Below are positions 31,916-42,232 of a stretch of DNA of 64,000 bases, in pieces (position 1 is the first letter of the stretch; each line of letters opens with the position of its first letter). The position numbers and the translations under genes were made by a program. Under the pieces are notes generated by a model. That model worked only from the letters and a program-made list of their open reading frames with translations, searched no databases and was not told where the DNA came from. Source of the DNA: VRUE01 sp963817945 (GTDB taxonomy: Bacteria; Actinomycetota; Thermoleophilia; Solirubrobacterales; 70-9); NCBI GenBank assembly GCA_963817945.1, contig CAWFQH010000004.1, positions 372,001 through 436,000 of the forward strand. The letters run 5' to 3'.

Positions 31916-33493
31916 ATGGAACAGGTGAAGCTCTACGACACGACCTTGCGCGACGGCATGGGCGGCCCCGGCATGTCGCTGTCGGTTGGCGAGAAGCTGA
32001 AGGTCGTCCGTGTCCTCGACCAGCTCGGCGTGCATTTCATCGAGGCTGGTTTCCCCAGCTCCAACCCGAAGGAAGCGGAGCTGTTCGACCAGCTCGCCGA
32101 GCTCGAGCTGGAGGGGGCAGCGATCGCCGCCTTTGGCATGACCCGCCGTCGCGACCGGAAGGCCGAGGACGACGAGGCGCTCGCCGTCGTGGCCGACTGC
32201 TTCGCGCCCGTCATCTGCCTGGTCGGCAAGAGCTGGGGCCTGCACCTGGAGAAGGTGATCAAGGTCTCGCGCGAGGAGAACCTGGCGATGATCGCCGAGT
32301 CGATTGCCTTCTGTCGCGGGCGGGGCAAGCGCGCCGTCTTCGACGCCGAGCATTTCTTCGACGGCTACCGCGACGACCCCGACTACGCGCTGGAATGCGT
32401 CCGCGCCGCGGCCGACGCCGGCGCCGAGAACGTCACCCTCTGCGACACCAACGGCGGCAGCCTGCCCGGCTTCGTCGGCGCCGCCACCGCGGCTGTGGTC
32501 GAGGCGCTCGGTGATGGGGTGGAGGTCGGGATCCATACCCACAACGATGCCGAGTGCGCCGTCGCCAACTCGCTGGCCGCAGTGGAAGCCGGCGCACGTC
32601 TCGTCCAGGGCACGGTTAACGGCTACGGCGAGCGCTGCGGCAACGCCAACCTGGCGTCGATATTGCCCGCGCTGCAGCTGAAGATGGGGTTGGAGGTGGT
32701 GACGGACGAGCAGCTGGCGTCGCTGACCCAGACAAGCCACTACCTGGACGAGCTCTGCAACATGGCGCCGGATCCCGATCGCCCCTACGTCGGCCGCAAC
32801 GCCTTCGCCCACAAGGCGGGCATGCACGCGGCTGGCGTCGAGGCGGACGCCAGCACCTTCGAGCATCTCGACCCCGTCGCTGTCGGCAACCAGCGCCAGA
32901 TCCTCGCCTCCGAGCTGGCCGGGAAGGCGACGGTCCGCACGCAGGCGACGCAGGCCGGTCTTGACCTCAGCGAGGCGGCGGCCGCGAAGGCCGTGGAGCA
33001 GCTGAAGCAGCGCGAGCACCGCGGCTACCACTACGAGGCGGCGCCGGCCTCCTTCGAGCTGCTGCTGCGCCGCGAGGCTGGCAGCTACCAGGCGCTGTTC
33101 GAGCTGGAGAGCTTCAAGGTTCTGGTCGAGAAGCGCGCTGACGGCGCCGTCGAAACCGAGGCGACGATCAAGGTGCAGGTCGACGGCAAGCGCTACGTAC
33201 GCGTCGCCGAGGGCAACGGTCCGGTCAACGCGCTCGATAAGGCGCTGCGGGGCGCGATCGCCGATCGCTATCCGCACCTCGCCGACATTGAGCTGACCAA
33301 TTACAAGGTCCGCATCCTCGACGAGAGTCACGGCACCGGGGCGATCACCCGGGTCCTGCTCGACTCGGCCGACGGCGAGCGGGAGTGGGGGACGATCGGC
33401 GTCTCGGAGAACATCATCGAGGCCTCCTGGGAGGCGCTCGTGGATTCGCTCGAGTACGCCTTTCAGCCGCAGGGGGAAGACGGCGCCGGATAG
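31916..33493 (+). CDS. cimA: Citramalate synthase (LeuA superfamily)
   Basis: 525 residues of the alpha-isopropylmalate/homocitrate synthase family. It has YDTTLRDGMGGPGMSLSVGEKLKV, FIEAGFPSSNPKE, HTHNDAECAVANSLAAVEAGARLVQGTVNGYGERCGNANL and a C-terminal regulatory domain (GYHYEAAPASFELLLRREAG). The long form with GYxYEAAEASFELL and DVEH/DAEHFFDGY is characteristic of CimA, which makes citramalate from pyruvate and acetyl-CoA and so feeds isoleucine synthesis without threonine. It is clearly distinct from the leuA upstream. Preceded by a small GGCGCGGCCATGCCGCGC hairpin in the 76-bp gap. Confidence 0.9.
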   Translation: MEQVKLYDTTLRDGMGGPGMSLSVGEKLKVVRVLDQLGVHFIEAGFPSSNPKEAELFDQLAELELEGAAIAAFGMTRRRDRKAEDDEALAVVADCFAPVICLVGKSWGLHLEKVIKVSREENLAMIAESIAFCRGRGKRAVFDAEHFFDGYRDDPDYALECVRAAADAGAENVTLCDTNGGSLPGFVGAATAAVVEALGDGVEVGIHTHNDAECAVANSLAAVEAGARLVQGTVNGYGERCGNANLASILPALQLKMGLEVVTDEQLASLTQTSHYLDELCNMAPDPDRPYVGRNAFAHKAGMHAAGVEADASTFEHLDPVAVGNQRQILASELAGKATVRTQATQAGLDLSEAAAAKAVEQLKQREHRGYHYEAAPASFELLLRREAGSYQALFELESFKVLVEKRADGAVETEATIKVQVDGKRYVRVAEGNGPVNALDKALRGAIADRYPHLADIELTNYKVRILDESHGTGAITRVLLDSADGEREWGTIGVSENIIEASWEALVDSLEYAFQPQGEDGAG

Positions 33494-33494
33494 G

Positions 33495-34652
33495 GTGGCG
33501 CCACCCTTGGCCGGTCACCCCGACACCGATCCGATCCCCCTCGCCAAGCCGGAGATCGGCCCGCGCGATGAGGAGCTGGCGCTGGAGGTGCTGCGTTCGG
33601 GCCGGCTCTCACTCGGGCCGATGGGCGAGCGCTTCGAGCGCGCCCTGGCCGAGTGGCTCGGGGTCGAGGACGCTGTGGCCGTGTCGAGCGGCACTACCGC
33701 CCTGCACCTGGGAGTGCGGGCGCTGGGCTGGGGCACCGGCGACGAGGTCCTGACCAGCCCTTTCAGCTTCGTTGCCTCGGCCAACTGCCTGCTCTACGAG
33801 GGCGCAAAGCCGGTCTTCTGCGACGTCGACCCCGCGACCCTCGACCTCGACCCGGAGGCGGTCGAGGCGGCGACCGGGGAGCGCAGCGCCGGCATCCTGC
33901 CCGTCCACATCTTCGGCTATCCGGCGGCGATGCCGGAGCTCGAGGCGATCGCCAAAAGGCGCGGGCTCGGCGTCCTAGAGGACGCCTGTGAGGCGCTCGG
34001 CGCAATCGACTCGGAGGGCCACCGCGTAGGGGCCCGCGGCAACCTCGCCACCTTTGCCTTCTACGCCAACAAGCAGATGACGACGGGGGAGGGGGGGATG
34101 ATCGTCCCCTCCAACCCTGCCGTCGCGGCCCGCCTGCGCTCCGAGCGAAACCAGGGCCGCGCCCCGGACATGGGTTGGCTCGACCACGGTGGCCTCGGCT
34201 TCAACTACCGCCTCTCCGACCTCGCCGCTGCCCTTGGCGTCGCACAGGTCGAGAAGCTCGACGCGATGTTGGCGCGGCGGGACGCAGTTGCCGCGCTGTA
34301 CGCCGAAGCATTGGCTGGGATCGAGCGGCTGCGGGTGCCCAGCGCCGGCCGCAGCCGGGAGCGGCGCAGCTGGTTCGTCTACGTGGTCGAATTGCCCGAG
34401 GGCATCGACCGCGACGCCGTCATCGACGCCCTGGCGGAGCGGGGCGTCGCCAGCAAGGCCTACCTGCCCTGCATCCACCTCTTCCCGCACCTGCGCGAGC
34501 TCGGCTATCGCGAGGGGCAATTCCCGGTCGCCGAAGCGGCCTCGGCTTGCTCGTTGGCGCTTCCCTTCTTTCCCTCGATGAGCGAGGGCCAAGTGGAGCG
34601 CGTCTGTCAGCAGCTCGCGACTGCCCTCGATCAGCCAGTCCGACAGGGATAA
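33495..34652 (+). CDS. DegT/DnrJ/EryC1 sugar aminotransferase
   Basis: 385 residues, fold-type I PLP enzyme that usually aminates a nucleotide-linked keto sugar. Blocks are LSLGPMGERFERALAEWLGV, AVSSGTTALHLGVRALGWGTGDEV, PVHIFGYPAAMPELEAIA, EDACEALGA and the Schiff-base Lys in FAFYANKQMTTGEGG, then SERNQGR and GFNYRLSDLAAALGVAQ. The GTG start at 33495 overlaps a TAGGGT box, so a leaderless start at the TTG 33507 is a serious alternative. It follows cimA by one base. It may serve the surface-glycan genes at the left end, but no local sugar genes accompany it. Confidence 0.87.
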   Translation: MAPPLAGHPDTDPIPLAKPEIGPRDEELALEVLRSGRLSLGPMGERFERALAEWLGVEDAVAVSSGTTALHLGVRALGWGTGDEVLTSPFSFVASANCLLYEGAKPVFCDVDPATLDLDPEAVEAATGERSAGILPVHIFGYPAAMPELEAIAKRRGLGVLEDACEALGAIDSEGHRVGARGNLATFAFYANKQMTTGEGGMIVPSNPAVAARLRSERNQGRAPDMGWLDHGGLGFNYRLSDLAAALGVAQVEKLDAMLARRDAVAALYAEALAGIERLRVPSAGRSRERRSWFVYVVELPEGIDRDAVIDALAERGVASKAYLPCIHLFPHLRELGYREGQFPVAEAASACSLALPFFPSMSEGQVERVCQQLATALDQPVRQG

Positions 34653-34662
34653 TCGCCGGCTC

Positions 34663-36054
34663 ATGTCGCGCTTCCGCAAAGATCCGGACCCCCGCTTCTG
34701 GCGCCTCAACCGCTCGCTCGAGTTCGATTGGCGGCTCGCGCCCTATGACATCGACCAGTCGCAGGCCCACGCACGGGGACTCTGCGCGATCGGCGTCCTC
34801 GACGAGGAGGAGCTGGAGCGGATCTGCGACGGGCTCGATCGGGTGCGTGAGCGAATCGGCCAGCACGGCTTCGAGTTCGAGGAGGCCGACGAGGACATCC
34901 ACATGGCGGTCGAGCGGCTGCTCGGCGATGAGATCGGACCGCTGGCCGGAAAGCTCCATACCGGCCGCTCCCGCAATGACCAGGTGGCAACCGATGTGGC
35001 GATGGTCGTGCAGGCGCACTCGCTGCGGGCGATCGACCTGGCCGGGGCGACGATGGCGCGGCTGCTGGAGCTGGCCGAGCGCCACCGAGATTGGCCGATG
35101 CCCGGCTACACCCATCTGCAGCGCGCCCAACCCGTCTATCTCGGCCACCACCTGCTCGCCTACTTCTGGATGCTGGCGCGGGACGTCCTGCGCTTCCAGT
35201 TCGCGCTTGATAGCGCCAGCGTGATGCCGCTCGGCTCCGGTGCCCTCGCCGGCGTCAACTGGGACATCGACCGGCGCGCCGTCGCTGATGACCTTGGCTT
35301 CGAGCACGTCAGCCACAACTCGATCGACGGTGCCTCCAACCGCGACTTCGTCCTCGACTACCTGGCCGCCGCCGCAACCTGCTCGATGCACCTCTCCAGG
35401 CTCGGCTCGGAGCTCGTTCTATGGTCGAGCGCCGAGTTCGGTTTCTGCCAGCTGGACGAGTCCTTCTCCTCGGGCTCCTCGATCATGCCGCAGAAGGTCA
35501 ACCCCGACTCGGCTGAGCTATTGCGGGCGAAGAGCCCGCGGGTGGCCTCGAACTACCTTGCCCTCTTGGGGACGATGCACGCGCTGCAGCTCACCTACGG
35601 CAAGGACATGCAGGAGGACAAGGAGCCGCTCTTCGACTCGATCGACACCGTCGAGCTCTGCCTCGACGCGACCGAGGGAATGCTCGCCGGCATCAGCTTC
35701 GATCGTGAGCGACTGGAGGCGGCGTCCGGGGATGAGATGCTGGCGGCGACGGAGATCGCCGACCTACTAGTTGGCAAGGGGGTGCCGTTCCGCGAGGCGC
35801 ACGGGATCGTCGGCGGCCTCGTGCGCGACGCAATCGACCAGGACAAGCGGCTCTCGGAGCTGACGCCGGAGGAGTTGCGGCAACGCTCCGAGCACCTCGA
35901 CGACTCCTTCTACGCGGTGCTGCGCCGCGAGAGCTGGCTGGAGTCGAAGCGGATCGAGGGCGGCACCGGCTCGCAGGCCCTGAGTGAGCAGATTGGCCTG
36001 GCGCGCGAGACCCTGGCGGCGGTGACTGCCCGGGTCGCCGAAGAGCGGTCCTGA
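34663..36054 (+). CDS. argH: Argininosuccinate lyase
   Basis: 463 residues, fumarase/aspartase superfamily, releasing arginine and fumarate. Conserved regions are HTGRSRNDQVATDVAM, PGYTHLQRAQPVYLGHHLLAY and the catalytic-Ser loop GSSIMPQKVNPDSAELLRAK (from about residue 271). SLEFDWRLAPYDIDQSQAHA matches the family's N-terminus. A GATAAT box (34648-34653) ends 9 nt before the ATG. No other arginine genes are in the window. Confidence 0.96.
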   Translation: MSRFRKDPDPRFWRLNRSLEFDWRLAPYDIDQSQAHARGLCAIGVLDEEELERICDGLDRVRERIGQHGFEFEEADEDIHMAVERLLGDEIGPLAGKLHTGRSRNDQVATDVAMVVQAHSLRAIDLAGATMARLLELAERHRDWPMPGYTHLQRAQPVYLGHHLLAYFWMLARDVLRFQFALDSASVMPLGSGALAGVNWDIDRRAVADDLGFEHVSHNSIDGASNRDFVLDYLAAAATCSMHLSRLGSELVLWSSAEFGFCQLDESFSSGSSIMPQKVNPDSAELLRAKSPRVASNYLALLGTMHALQLTYGKDMQEDKEPLFDSIDTVELCLDATEGMLAGISFDRERLEAASGDEMLAATEIADLLVGKGVPFREAHGIVGGLVRDAIDQDKRLSELTPEELRQRSEHLDDSFYAVLRRESWLESKRIEGGTGSQALSEQIGLARETLAAVTARVAEERS

Positions 36055-36059
36055 GCGCC

Positions 36060-36650
36060 GTGGGGGTGGCGGCGGGAGAGCGACTCGGTGTCGCCTTCTT
36101 CGAGCGCTCCGTCCACGACGTCGCCCGCGACCTCGTCGGGTGCGGACTGTTTTACGAGGGCTGCGGCGGCACGATCGTCGAGACCGAGAGCTACGAGCGT
36201 GACGATCCGGCCTGCCACGCCTACGTCGGGCTTACGCCGCGCACCGAGACCTTGTTCGGCCCGCCGGGACGTGCCTACGTCTACCTCTCCTACGGCATCC
36301 ACAGCCTGCTCAATGCTGTCGCCGAGCCCGAGGGCGTGGCGGCGGCGGTGCTGATTAGGGCGCTGCAGCCGACCACCGGCGTCGAGGCGATGCGCGAGCG
36401 TCGGGGCTCGCGCCTGGACGCCGATCTCTGCTCGGGACCCGGCAAGCTGACCGAGGCGCTGGGAATCGACCTCGACGTCAACGGCACCGACCTCACCGCG
36501 CCCCCATTCGAGCTGCGGGGCCGGCTGCTCGGCTGGGACGGTGAGATTGTCACCGGGCCACGCGTTGGCATAACCAAAGCAGTGGAGCGCCCCTGGCGTT
36601 TCTCGCTTGCGGGCAGCCCATTCGTGTCGCGGCCGCGCCCGGCTGCCTGA
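36060..36650 (+). CDS. mpg: 3-Methyladenine DNA glycosylase (AAG/MPG family)
   Basis: 196 residues, removing alkylated purines from DNA. The fold's signature runs ARDLVGCGLFYEGCGG, IVETESYERDDPACHAYVG (catalytic Glu in ETESY), GPPGRAYVYLSYGIHSLLNAV, AVLIRALQPTTG, CSGPGKLTEALGI and GPRVGITKAVERPWRF. The GTG start follows argH by five bases, so it is likely in the same operon. Its stop directly abuts the stop of the convergent PBP gene with no space for a terminator. Confidence 0.95.
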   Translation: MGVAAGERLGVAFFERSVHDVARDLVGCGLFYEGCGGTIVETESYERDDPACHAYVGLTPRTETLFGPPGRAYVYLSYGIHSLLNAVAEPEGVAAAVLIRALQPTTGVEAMRERRGSRLDADLCSGPGKLTEALGIDLDVNGTDLTAPPFELRGRLLGWDGEIVTGPRVGITKAVERPWRFSLAGSPFVSRPRPAA

Positions 36651-38879
36651 CTAGCCGGGGGCCGCGGCGCCGCCGGCGCCGATGCCGCCGCCGGATTCCG
36701 GCGCCGCTTCTTCGGGCGCCGCTTCGGGCGCAGGTTCCGCTTCGGCTTCCGGTTCGGCCTGTGGCGCCGATTCCAGGCCTTCCGGTTCGGGCGCCGGTTC
36801 GTAGGGTTCCGACGATTCGGGCGCCGAGTAACCACTGTCGGAATCGCCGCTGCGCTCCTCGCTTTCCTCCCGTTCGGCCGCCTTCTCGGCCTGAATCTCC
36901 TCCCAGGCGGAGATCACTCCCGCCCAGATCAGCGCCGGGAAGGTGCCGCCGTCGACCGGGCCCCCCGAGAACTCGGTCGTCATCGGCGTCAGCGAGTCGG
37001 CATAGCCGACCCAGACGCAGGAGGTGACTTCGTCGGTAGCGCCGCAGAACCAGGCGTCTCCGTTGTTGTCCGTCGTGCCCGTCTTGCCCCACTGGCTTTC
37101 GTCGCCGATGTCGGCCCGTACGCCCGTGCCGCTCGTGATCACCGAGCGCAAGATGCTCTTCGCTTCTTCGGCGACCCCAGAATCGAGCACCTGGGTGTGG
37201 CGCGAGTCGTTGTCGCCCCCCTTGATCAGATCTCCGTCTGGATCGGTGACTTCGGTGTAGGCGACAGGGGTGTCTCCAGGGCTCGGGGCCAGGGTGCCGC
37301 TGACCCGGTCGCCGTTGTTGGCCAGAGTTGAGAAGGCGTAGGTCCACTCGAGCGGCGTCACCCCTTCGTCGAGGCCGCCCAGCACCATCGCCGGGTTGGT
37401 GGAGAGGTGCGTCTGTACGCCGAGCTTATGAGCCGTGCGGGCGATCGCGCGGGTGCCGCCCTTGATGCTTTCCAGCCCGACTTGGGCGTAGACGGCGTTA
37501 TCGGAGTAGGTCGTCGCGGTGGCCAGCGAAGCCGAGCCGAGGTAGCTGTCGGCGTAGTTCTTGACCTCGAAGAGTTCCTGGTCTTTCTTGCCGAAGGTGA
37601 AGACCTGCGGCGCCGATTCGTAGACCGTTTCCGGCGAGATCCCCTGTTCAAGCGCGGTTGCGAGAATGATCGGCTTGATCGAGGAGCCGGGCTGGCGGTG
37701 CCCGAGGGTCGCCAGGTTGAACGGTGCCTCCTCGAAGTCGGGGCCGCCCACCATCGCCTTGATCCCCGCATTGCGGTTGTTGATCACGACCAGGGCGGAA
37801 GTCGGACCGAGTTCGCCGAGGTAGCTGCCAACGACTTCTTCGGCCGCTTGCTGCAGCTCGAGGTCGAGGGTGGTCTTGACTTTCAGTCCACCGAAGAACG
37901 TCCTGGCGGCGCCGAAGCGGTCGACCAACTGCTGGCGCAGCCAGGCGGTGAAGTAGGGCGCCTCGGAGTCGAGACGGGGCGGCTCGATGTCGTCGGGCGC
38001 CGGCAGCGCCTGCTTGGTCCCTTCTTCGAACTGTTCCTGGGTGATGTAGCCCTGTTCGTACATCTTTTCCAGCACCAGGTTGCGCCGCGCCAGGGCATTT
38101 TCTGGGAAGAACTTGGGGTCGTAGGCCGAGGGCGAAGAGATGACCCCTGCCAGTAGCGCCGCCTCCCATGGCTCCAGCACCGTCGCGCAAGGGTCCAGTT
38201 CAGTGCCGCAGTCCGGGTGCGCCTTACCAAAAAAGGTACGGGCGGCAGCCTCGATTCCGTAGGCGCCCTCGCCGAAGTAGATGGTGTTGAGGTACTCGGT
38301 GAGAATCTTGTCCTTGCTCCAGCGGTGCTCAAGCCGGTAGGCGAGGACCGCCTCGCGGAACTTCTGGAAGACGGTGCGGCTGCTCTGGGCGGCGAGGGCG
38401 TCCTTGATGAACTGCTCGGTGATCGTAGAGGCGCCCTGAGCGGCGCTACGGCTCATGATGTCTTTGAAGAGCGCGCGGGCGATCCCCTGGAAGTCAACGC
38501 CGTCGTGCTCGTAGAAGCGCGAGTCCTCGATCGCGACCACCGCGTTCTTGACGTTGGGGGAGATCTGCCCCGACTCGAGCAGGATCTTGTTCTGGTTGCT
38601 GGTCAGGGTCCCGATCGGCTCGCCCGAGGCGTCGAGGACCTCGCTGTTCTGCGAGGCCTGGTAGCGGGCGAAGTCGTAGATCTCGGGCAGGTCGCGGGAG
38701 ACCGCGACCACCATCCCGAAGACCATCGAGACCACGGCAAGGACGCCCAGCCCGAGCAGGACGAAGAGGACGCGCAGCTTCTTCAGGCGCGGCTTGGAGC
38801 GCGGGGTGGGTGGTGCCGGCGGCGCAGGCGGCGGAACCGCGCCGCCCGGCCGGCGGGGCTTTAGTCCGGGGGCCGCCAT
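36651..38879 (-). CDS. Class A penicillin-binding protein (bifunctional transglycosylase/transpeptidase)
   Basis: 742 residues. A Pro-rich cytoplasmic N-terminus is followed by one membrane anchor (LRVLFVLLGLGVLAVVSMVFGMVVAV). The GT51 domain has AIEDSRFYEHDGVDFQGIARALFKD and QGASTITEQFIKD. The penicillin-binding domain has the active-site SSIK (about residue 397, in RQPGSSIKPI), YSDNAVYAQ, and KTGTTDNNGDAWFCG. The last ~90 residues are a disordered Glu/Pro/Ala/Ser tail, then a Gly/Ala end. It builds and cross-links peptidoglycan outside the membrane, like actinobacterial PonA. The stop abuts the mpg stop. Confidence 0.94.
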   Translation of the reverse strand: MAAPGLKPRRPGGAVPPPAPPAPPTPRSKPRLKKLRVLFVLLGLGVLAVVSMVFGMVVAVSRDLPEIYDFARYQASQNSEVLDASGEPIGTLTSNQNKILLESGQISPNVKNAVVAIEDSRFYEHDGVDFQGIARALFKDIMSRSAAQGASTITEQFIKDALAAQSSRTVFQKFREAVLAYRLEHRWSKDKILTEYLNTIYFGEGAYGIEAAARTFFGKAHPDCGTELDPCATVLEPWEAALLAGVISSPSAYDPKFFPENALARRNLVLEKMYEQGYITQEQFEEGTKQALPAPDDIEPPRLDSEAPYFTAWLRQQLVDRFGAARTFFGGLKVKTTLDLELQQAAEEVVGSYLGELGPTSALVVINNRNAGIKAMVGGPDFEEAPFNLATLGHRQPGSSIKPIILATALEQGISPETVYESAPQVFTFGKKDQELFEVKNYADSYLGSASLATATTYSDNAVYAQVGLESIKGGTRAIARTAHKLGVQTHLSTNPAMVLGGLDEGVTPLEWTYAFSTLANNGDRVSGTLAPSPGDTPVAYTEVTDPDGDLIKGGDNDSRHTQVLDSGVAEEAKSILRSVITSGTGVRADIGDESQWGKTGTTDNNGDAWFCGATDEVTSCVWVGYADSLTPMTTEFSGGPVDGGTFPALIWAGVISAWEEIQAEKAAEREESEERSGDSDSGYSAPESSEPYEPAPEPEGLESAPQAEPEAEAEPAPEAAPEEAAPESGGGIGAGGAAAPG

Positions 38880-38925
38880 CGAGATCTCGCCGGCGGCATC
38901 AACCCGCCGTGCGGAGGCGGCAGTC

Positions 38926-38931
38926 TAGCAT
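38926..38931 (+). promoter_or_regulatory. Probable -10 box for the tyrS leader ORF
   Basis: TAGCAT ends 7 nt before the GTG of the short ORF at 38939. No good -35 is visible. The spacing matches the many leaderless starts in this window. Confidence 0.45.
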
Positions 38932-38938
38932 TGCGCCC

Positions 38939-39004
38939 GTGAGCGCCGACCGAGCAAGCGTGCATATCTGGTTCTTCGCGCAGCGAGGGAGGCGCGATCC
39001 TTGA
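38939..39004 (+). CDS. 21-residue upstream ORF overlapping the tyrS start
   Basis: GTG start; reads MSADRASVHIWFF and continues for eight residues to a TGA (39002-39004) that overlaps the tyrS ATG (39004-39006) by one base. CGAGCAAGCGTGCA (38950-38963) is identical to the sequence in the ilvB upstream ORF, and both peptides share (E/D)RASV. tyrS has no separate ribosome-binding site, so coupling is likely. The peptide has Trp-Phe-Phe but no Tyr, so a simple tyrosine attenuator is not evident. Confidence 0.5.
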   Translation: MSADRASVHIWFFAQRGRRDP

Positions 39005-40167
39005 TGTCCATGGACTTGGCGCGCAACGCGGTCGACGTGCTGCCCGAGGGGAGACTGGCCGAGCAGCTTGCCGGGGGCCGTCCGCTGCGGGTCAAGCTGG
39101 GAATCGATCCGACGACGGCGGACATTCACCTTGGGCATACCGTCGTCCTCGAGAAGCTGCGCGAATTCCAGGCCGCCGGCCATACGGTGGTCCTGATCAT
39201 CGGCGACTTCACCGCCCGTGTCGGTGACCCGAGCGGCCGCTCCGCGCAGCGGCCCGTGCCCAGCGCCGAGGAGATCTCCGCCAACGCCGCCACTTATCAG
39301 GAGCAGGCTTTCAAGGTGCTCGACCGCGAGCGAACCGAGGTTCGCTTCAACAGCGAGTGGCTGCGGATGGAGCCGGAGGCGCTGCTGGGGCTGTTGGCTC
39401 AGACCACGGTCGCCCGCCTGCTCGAGCGTGACGACTTCCAGAAGCGAATGGCGGCGAACGCGCCGATCGCCGCCGTCGAGCTGCTCTACCCGCTCCTGCA
39501 GGGCTACGACTCCGTCGCCGTCGAGGCCGATGTCGAGCTTGGCGGCACCGACCAGAAGTTCAACCTGCTCTTCGGACGCGACATGCAGTCCGGCCACGGG
39601 CAGCCGCCGCAATCGATCCTGACGATGCCGATCCTGGTCGGGATCGACGGCGTGCAGAAGATGAGTAAGTCGCTCGACAACTACGTCGGCGTCACCGACG
39701 CGCCGGAGGAGATGTTTGGCCGTCTGATGCGTATTCCCGACGAGGCGATGCCGGAGTACTTCCGGCTGTTGCTTGGCAAGGACGTCCCGGCGGGGCCACC
39801 GAACGAGGCCAAGCGGGATCTGGCGCGGCGCATCGCCGAGCGCTTCCACGACTCGGCCGCGGCCAGCGCGGCCGAGGAGCACTTCGACCGCCTCTTCGTC
39901 CGCCACGAGGCGCCCGAGGAGGTCGAGGAGCTACAGCTCGGACCCGTCGTCGGTGCCGACGCCAGCGATATTCACTTGCCGCGGCTGCTGGCGCAGGCGT
40001 TTGAGATGAGCTCCAGCGAGGCACGCAGGCTGATCGAGCAGGGGGGGGTTAAGCTGGACGGCGAGGCTGTTGCCGCGGAGCGATTCGACTTCGAGCCGGC
40101 CGAGCTCGACGGCCGCCTGCTCCAGGTCGGCAAGCGTCGCTTCCGACGCCTGCGTGCCGGGGCCTGA
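39004..40167 (+). CDS. tyrS: Tyrosyl-tRNA synthetase
   Basis: 387 residues, class I aminoacyl-tRNA synthetase. The HIGH-type motif is DIHLGHTVVL (residues ~40-49) and KMSKS lies at about residues 218-222 (QKMSKSLDNYVG). A C-terminal S4-like RNA-binding domain (LPRLLAQAFEMSSSEARRLIEQGGVKLDG) ends the protein. DIHLGH and KMSKS (rather than KFGKT) place it in the TyrZ-like branch. Start at ATG 39004, coupled to the upstream ORF; a TTG three bases earlier is also in frame. It is the last gene before the rRNA operon. Confidence 0.95.
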   Translation: MSMDLARNAVDVLPEGRLAEQLAGGRPLRVKLGIDPTTADIHLGHTVVLEKLREFQAAGHTVVLIIGDFTARVGDPSGRSAQRPVPSAEEISANAATYQEQAFKVLDRERTEVRFNSEWLRMEPEALLGLLAQTTVARLLERDDFQKRMAANAPIAAVELLYPLLQGYDSVAVEADVELGGTDQKFNLLFGRDMQSGHGQPPQSILTMPILVGIDGVQKMSKSLDNYVGVTDAPEEMFGRLMRIPDEAMPEYFRLLLGKDVPAGPPNEAKRDLARRIAERFHDSAAASAAEEHFDRLFVRHEAPEEVEELQLGPVVGADASDIHLPRLLAQAFEMSSSEARRLIEQGGVKLDGEAVAAERFDFEPAELDGRLLQVGKRRFRRLRAGA

Positions 40168-40188
40168 GCCGCCGCTCGCAGGCTCAGG
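40163..40188 (+). terminator. Hairpin at the tyrS stop
   Basis: CCTGAGCC (40163-40170) pairs with GGCTCAGG (40181-40188) around a 10-nt loop and includes the tyrS stop codon. No U-run; probable factor-aided terminator separating tyrS from the rRNA operon. Confidence 0.5.
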
Positions 40189-40218
40189 GGTGGTGCGTGG
40201 CCCATGCCCGGCCCTCTC

Positions 40219-40247
40219 TTGGCAAACGTCCGCCACAGCGCTATACT
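40219..40247 (+). promoter_or_regulatory. rRNA operon promoter
   Basis: TTGGCA (40219-40224), a 17-nt spacer and TATACT (40242-40247): the strongest sigma70-type promoter in the window. It would start a leader of roughly 240 nt before 16S. Confidence 0.85.
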
Positions 40248-40498
40248 CCTTCGTCCCTCTGGGGCAGGCCCGAGCCTGCTCCGTGCGCAAAGGGCGGCGA
40301 GACCCGTCGCAGAGGCGCAGCGGTCTTTGAAAACTGAGCAGCGTGCACTCCGCGGACCGGAACGGTCTGCGGATTGTTTGAGCCCGATCCGCTCGGCTCG
40401 TCAGCGTGCCGAGCGGTCTGATTTACCCGTCATGCCGGTCGCCGAGTTTGTGTACCCGGCGGCCCGCCAGGCATGACAATCTCTGTGTAGAAGTACCT
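40248..40498 (+). other. rRNA leader with boxA-like and 16S processing-stem sequences
   Basis: The 331-bp gap between tyrS and 16S holds the promoter and this leader. GTCTTTGAAAACTGAGCAGC (from 40323) is boxA-like, and 40322-40344 is complementary to about 42100-42122 in the spacer after 16S apart from a slight mismatch, so the two would form the RNase III stem bracketing 16S. Two smaller hairpins (around 40350-40375 and 40395-40420) are also visible. No gene seen. Confidence 0.7.
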
Positions 40499-42043
<1,545 letters not shown>

Positions 42044-42232
42044 CTAGGGAGATTTCTCTAGAACGTCGACCGGGCTCTCCAGTGACATAACGTCGCTGGG
42101 AACGCTGCTCAGTTTTGAGAGACCGCCGGTGGAAGAACTCCGCCGTGTGTGCCTCGGTGGACCTTGAAAACTGCACAAAGCTATATGGGTAAATTTAATT
42201 GACCCGTACGTTCCGACGTATGGGTCGCTCAC
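42044..42232 (+). other. 16S-23S spacer without tRNA genes
   Basis: About 190 nt. Its first part pairs with the 16S leader (42100-42122). 42164-42194 (CTTGAAAACTGCACAAAGC...) pairs with 45976-46004 after 23S to form the 23S processing stem. No tRNA-Ile or tRNA-Ala gene is present. Confidence 0.8.

Noticed and set aside
31916..33493. Calling the gene at 31916 a second leuA
   Set aside because: The DTTLRDGMGGPGMSLS start, DAEHFFDGY and C-terminal SFELLLRREAG blocks fit the citramalate synthase branch; leuA at 24251 has the standard LeuA motifs.
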